64,000 nucleotides of DNA from Takakia lepidozioides (lineage: Eukaryota; Streptophyta; Takakiopsida; Takakiales; Takakiaceae): assembly GCA_030704615.1 (NCBI GenBank), contig CM060733.1, positions 51,336,001-51,400,000 on the forward strand, given 5' to 3'. Shown one piece after another: positions 61,115-64,000 of the stretch (position 1 is its first letter; each line of letters starts with the position of its first letter). Both the position numbers and the translations under genes were made by a program. Under the pieces are notes generated by a model. The model made no database searches and was not told the origin of the DNA. It saw nothing but the letters and a program-made list of their open reading frames with translations.

Positions 61115-61385
61115 ATAGAGAGAGGAGAAGCTCTGGAATGAATACGTTCAGATTCATCCAAGAGGGCCGGATTTCAAGCTCCAGAGAGGTCCATGCTGCC
61201 ATTGAAAGCTGGAATTGTGCCAACTATCATTCTGGACACTACTGTGGTGGACATGTATGCCAAGTGTGAAGAATGCAAAGTCAGTGTTCGACAGTATGGC
61301 TTAGCGAAATTAGTCTCTTGGAATCTGATGGTCGCAGGATTTGCCCAGCATGGATGTGGGATGGAGGCATTGGAGACTTAACGAT
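61115..61385 (+). pseudogene. Chimeric fragment: PDF-motif remnant joined to a PPR module
   Basis: 61128-61180 reads KLWNEYVQIHPRGPDFKLQR, which looks like an OSB-type PDF motif (LWNEY ... PRGPDFKHK) with its middle deleted. It runs straight into PPR sequence: EVHAAI, then after a frame change KAGIVPTIILDTTVVDMYAK, LVSWNLMVAGFAQHGCGMEA and LET followed by TAA. One and a half PPR repeats are present; there is no start or tail domain. Confidence 0.6.
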
Positions 61386-61539
61386 GTGAAGAAGTTTGTC
61401 CATCCTACAAATGTGGGCTCTTGGCTCCTATTAGTACCATGATTTGGTATTCTTCCTGATGTTTACAAGGTTCTTGGGAGAATCAGCTTGGTCTTAGCAG
61501 GCCGTGTTTCAATCTCTGCCTGCTTAGCTGCACCGTGGT

Positions 61540-62470
61540 GGTTCACACAGACCAATCCGACATTACCTGACTACAGACACAAGCAACACACAAGTCCTTT
61601 TGGGTTGATGGTCTCCATGGGTCACAAGGTCAAGGACAATGTGGTGAGGGCACCTTCTTCTTCAACCTATTTCAGCTTGTTTTGGCCTCTCATCATACTC
61701 GGCCGTGCGATGCATATTGAATTCTGTAAGTTAGCTCGTTGGGTGGATCTGTGGTGGTTTGGAGTGACTTTGACAAGTGACTGCCGATGTGGCAGCAGGA
61801 AAGTATCCAAAACAGATAACAGAGATGAGGAGAAGCTTTGGAATGAACACTTTTCCGACCCGAGTCACTGGTGGGACAATGGAGACAAAAAGGTGAATGT
61901 CTGTTGGATTACAGAGAGAAAGATGAAATTCAGAATTGGAACTACTATAATAAGTAGGGTTGGGATGTCTGCTGGAAGAACTTCATGCCGTCAGTCTTAA
62001 ATTTCCATGTTGAATTCTGCAGTTAGCTGGTTGATTGAATCTAGTTTGGAGTGACTTTGACATGATACTGCCAATGCGATAACAGGAAAGTATCCAAAAA
62101 CAGGTAACAAAGATGAGGGGAGGGTGTGGAATGAATATTTTTCTGCCCCCAGTCAATGGTGGGACAACAGAGGAAAAACGTTGAATGCCTGCTAGATGAC
62201 AGAGAGTAGCAGACGCAATTCAGCATAGGAACTAGTGTGATTGGGTGTTTCCTAGAACAAATCTAGGCTGTCATTATCAGCTGCTAGCAACAAGGGCAAA
62301 GATGAATGTATGATCTGTGCAGAGGCATAGATAGCTGAAGGAGAAGGATAGAGTGTGGGTCCAGATATCCAAGAGGACTAGATTTCCAAGAGGGCCAGAT
62401 TTCAAGCACAAGATTACGTATGATTTCATGTGGATCAATAGCTACAAGAAACCTGCATGCGTAGATGATC
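61540..62470 (+). pseudogene. Repeated, decayed OSB-like PDF-motif exons
   Basis: OSB proteins are organellar single-stranded DNA-binding proteins that carry a PDF motif of about 50 residues (W..L..P..WWDNR..K.NPR.PDFKHK...LW) after an OB fold. Pieces seen: NPTLPDYRHKQ at 61556-61588, followed in another frame by THKSFWVDG; EEKLWNEHFSDPSHWWDNGD at 61826-61890, followed by a GTGAAT donor-like site; EGRVWNEYFSAPSQWWDNRG at 62112-62175; and PRGPDFKHKITYDFMWINSY at 62390-62450 after a tag acceptor-like site. The motif therefore seems split by an intron between WWDNR..K and NPR. No OB fold was found. Homology of the locus to the 44.5 kb PPR gene begins only at gtagatg, right after the last piece. 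Confidence 0.6.
61717..62303 (+). repeat. Direct tandem duplication of about 293 bp
   Basis: ttgaattctg at 61717 and at 62010, caggaaagtatccaaaaca further on, and the following LWNEHF/VWNEYF coding block recur in the same order at a 293-base offset, with roughly 15-20% visible differences. Each copy carries the first half of the PDF motif. Confidence 0.75.
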
Positions 62471-62479
62471 AATGATTAA

Positions 62480-63920
62480 AGGCAGCAGCTGCAGCGGCAC
62501 AGTTGATAAAATCAGGCACCTCAACCCTGACCACAGCTTCTGGAAGAGGATCAAGAGAGGGAGTCCACAATGCCTCTTCTGGCACTTCTGGGCATGTGAA
62601 GATGCTTTGTGAGGCAGGCAGACTGAAAGAGGCTCTACAGACTTTAAACTAAGGAGGAATTTCAGCAGATTCAGATACGTATGTCTGTCTCTTGCATAAG
62701 TGCATCAAGATGAAAGGCCTTGAAGCTGGAAAGCAGGTGCACACAAGGGGTGAAGCCCATCCACATCACGTTCGTTTGTGTTTGCAATACGTGTGCAAGC
62801 CCTGGAAAAGGGGAAAGAGGTTCATGATGACATCGTCAAAGCTGGAATTGTACCAGATGTCATTCTGAACACTGCTCTGGTAGACATGTATGCCAAATGC
62901 GGGTGCATTAAGGATGCAAGGCAGTACAATATGGCTGAACGAGATGTGGTGTCGTGGAGCGCGATGCTTGCAGGGTATGCACAGCAGGGACGTGGGGTGG
63001 AGGCTGTGGAGACCTATGAGCAAATGATGGGGGAAGGGGTGAAGCCCAACCACATCACGTTTGTGTGTGTTTGCAATGCGTGTGCAAGCCTGGCAGCTCT
63101 GGAAAAGGGCAAAGAGGCCCACGGCGACATTGTCAGAGCTGGAATTATACCCGATGTCATTCTGAACAATGCCCTCGTGGACATGTATGCCAAATGTTGG
63201 AGCATCGAGGATGCGAAGGCAGTGTTCAACAATATGGTTGAATGAAATGTGGTGTCGTGGAATGCGATGCTTGCAGGGTATGCACAGCAGGGGCGCGGGA
63301 TGGAGGCTTTGGAGACGTGTGAGCAAATGATGGTGGAAGGGGTGAAGCCCGACCACATCAGGTCTGTGCGTTTGCAAGCCTGGCAGCCCTGGAAAATGGC
63401 AAAGAGGTGCATGGTTGCATCGCAATAGCTAGCATTGTACCAGATGTGATTCTGAACAATACCCTTGTGGACATGTATGCAAAATGTGGGTGCATCGAGG
63501 ATGCGGAGGGAGTGTTTGACAGTATGGTTGAACGAGATTTGGTGTCGTGGAGTGCGATGATTGCAGTGTATACATAGCAAGGGCGCGTGATGGAGTCTTT
63601 GGAAACCTATGAGCAAATGATGGGGGAAAGGATGAAGCCCGACCACATCACGTTTGTTTCTGTTTGCAATGCCTGTGCAAGCCTGGCAGCCCTGGAAAGG
63701 GCAAAGAGGTCCATGGTGACATCGTCAAAGCTAGAATTGTACACTACCCTGGTGGACATGTGCACCCTGTGACAAAGCAGGTGCACACTCACATTATCCT
63801 AAGTTGCTCAATTTGTATGGTGTTCAACTGTTGCGGGCATCACCTTAGTAGTTTTGGAGCGACTGTTCCCACTGATAGTCAGGTGCCCGAGGAACTGGAA
63901 TCTACATTCCAGTGAAATAT
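62480..63920 (+). pseudogene. PLS-class PPR pseudogene, inverted paralogue of the 42-44.5 kb locus
   Basis: Begins KAAAAAAQLIKSGTSTLTTA, then GSREGVHNASSGTSGHVKML, ALQTLN followed by TAA, GGISADSDTYVCLLHKCIKM and GLEAGKQVHT, matching the DYW pseudogene's N-terminal part almost word for word. About four PLS triplets follow (VDDIVKAG-type, [56 protein letters not shown]). Breaks include TAA for CAA near 62648, a deletion joining KQVHTRG to EAHPHH near 62750, TGA after NNMVE at 63242, a frame change near 63360 and TAG at 63573. The tract ends near 63770 with a return of the QVHTHIIL module. Whether E or DYW regions lie right of the window is unknown. Confidence 0.85.
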
Positions 63921-64000
63921 TAACACATCTAATGTGCCCCATTTTTCAAATATTAAGATTTCCAGAGTTCCCATGGGGTTAAGGCTTCATGAAGGCACTG

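Noticed and set aside
62766-63646. Long minus-strand open frames (219 and 210 codons)
   Set aside because: Antisense shadows of the plus-strand PPR pseudogene, like those at 43-45 kb.

Overview
This window looks like nuclear DNA of a land plant. Genes are split by spliceosomal introns with GT-AG borders, and the recognisable proteins are plant or eukaryotic families (NEMF/RQC2, a STOP1-type zinc finger, PP2C, aldo-keto reductase, Bet v 1/PR-10). There are large numbers of decayed PLS-class PPR genes, including DYW and E types. That PPR wording and density, together with the LINE, SINE and small DNA-transposon debris, suggests a seed-free vascular plant, most likely a fern. The lineage is an inference, not something read directly.

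Layout. 1-4280 (-): 5' part of a ribosome-quality-control factor NEMF/RQC2, seven exons visible, running off the left edge. It shares a 962-bp divergent intergenic region with a seven-exon gene at 5243-11260 (+) for a conserved plant protein ending in a zinc ribbon. 11.3-18.1 kb is repeat-rich, with two tRNA-derived SINE families, one nested inside the other. 18142-20668 (+) is a STOP1-like four-finger transcription factor. 22555-26140 (+) is an aldo-keto reductase with 20-nt and 24-nt microexons. 26.2-32.2 kb holds a dead LINE, a decayed Uma2-like nuclease domain and LTR-type debris. 32221-39291 (-) is a PP2C phosphatase whose long 5' intron has taken in a LINE. 39.3-42.3 kb has a 785-bp TIR element and a SINE.

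42.3-46.8 kb (-) is a degenerate tandem of PPR modules: a DYW-type pseudogene, orphan PLS triplets and a PPR4-like fragment. 46.8-51.5 kb shows only repeats and unassigned ORFs. 51.5-54.5 kb and 55.3-56.0 kb (-) are further PPR pseudogenes. 57108-58617 (+) is an intact-looking three-exon gene in which two Bet v 1 domains are fused head to tail. 59.0-60.5 kb is a LINE 3' part with a reverse-transcriptase zinc-binding region. 61.1-63.9 kb (+) mixes fragments resembling the PDF motif of organellar single-stranded DNA-binding (OSB) proteins with a PPR pseudogene that is the inverted paralogue of the 42-44.5 kb one.

The intact genes (NEMF, zinc-ribbon protein, STOP1-like, AKR, PP2C, Bet v 1 fusion) have unrelated functions and do not form a pathway. 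The most unusual items are the seamless Bet v 1 di-domain gene, the PDF-motif/PPR juxtaposition, and the recurrent CGA-to-TGA stop at one codon position across PPR modules. No real tRNA, rRNA or CRISPR was found.
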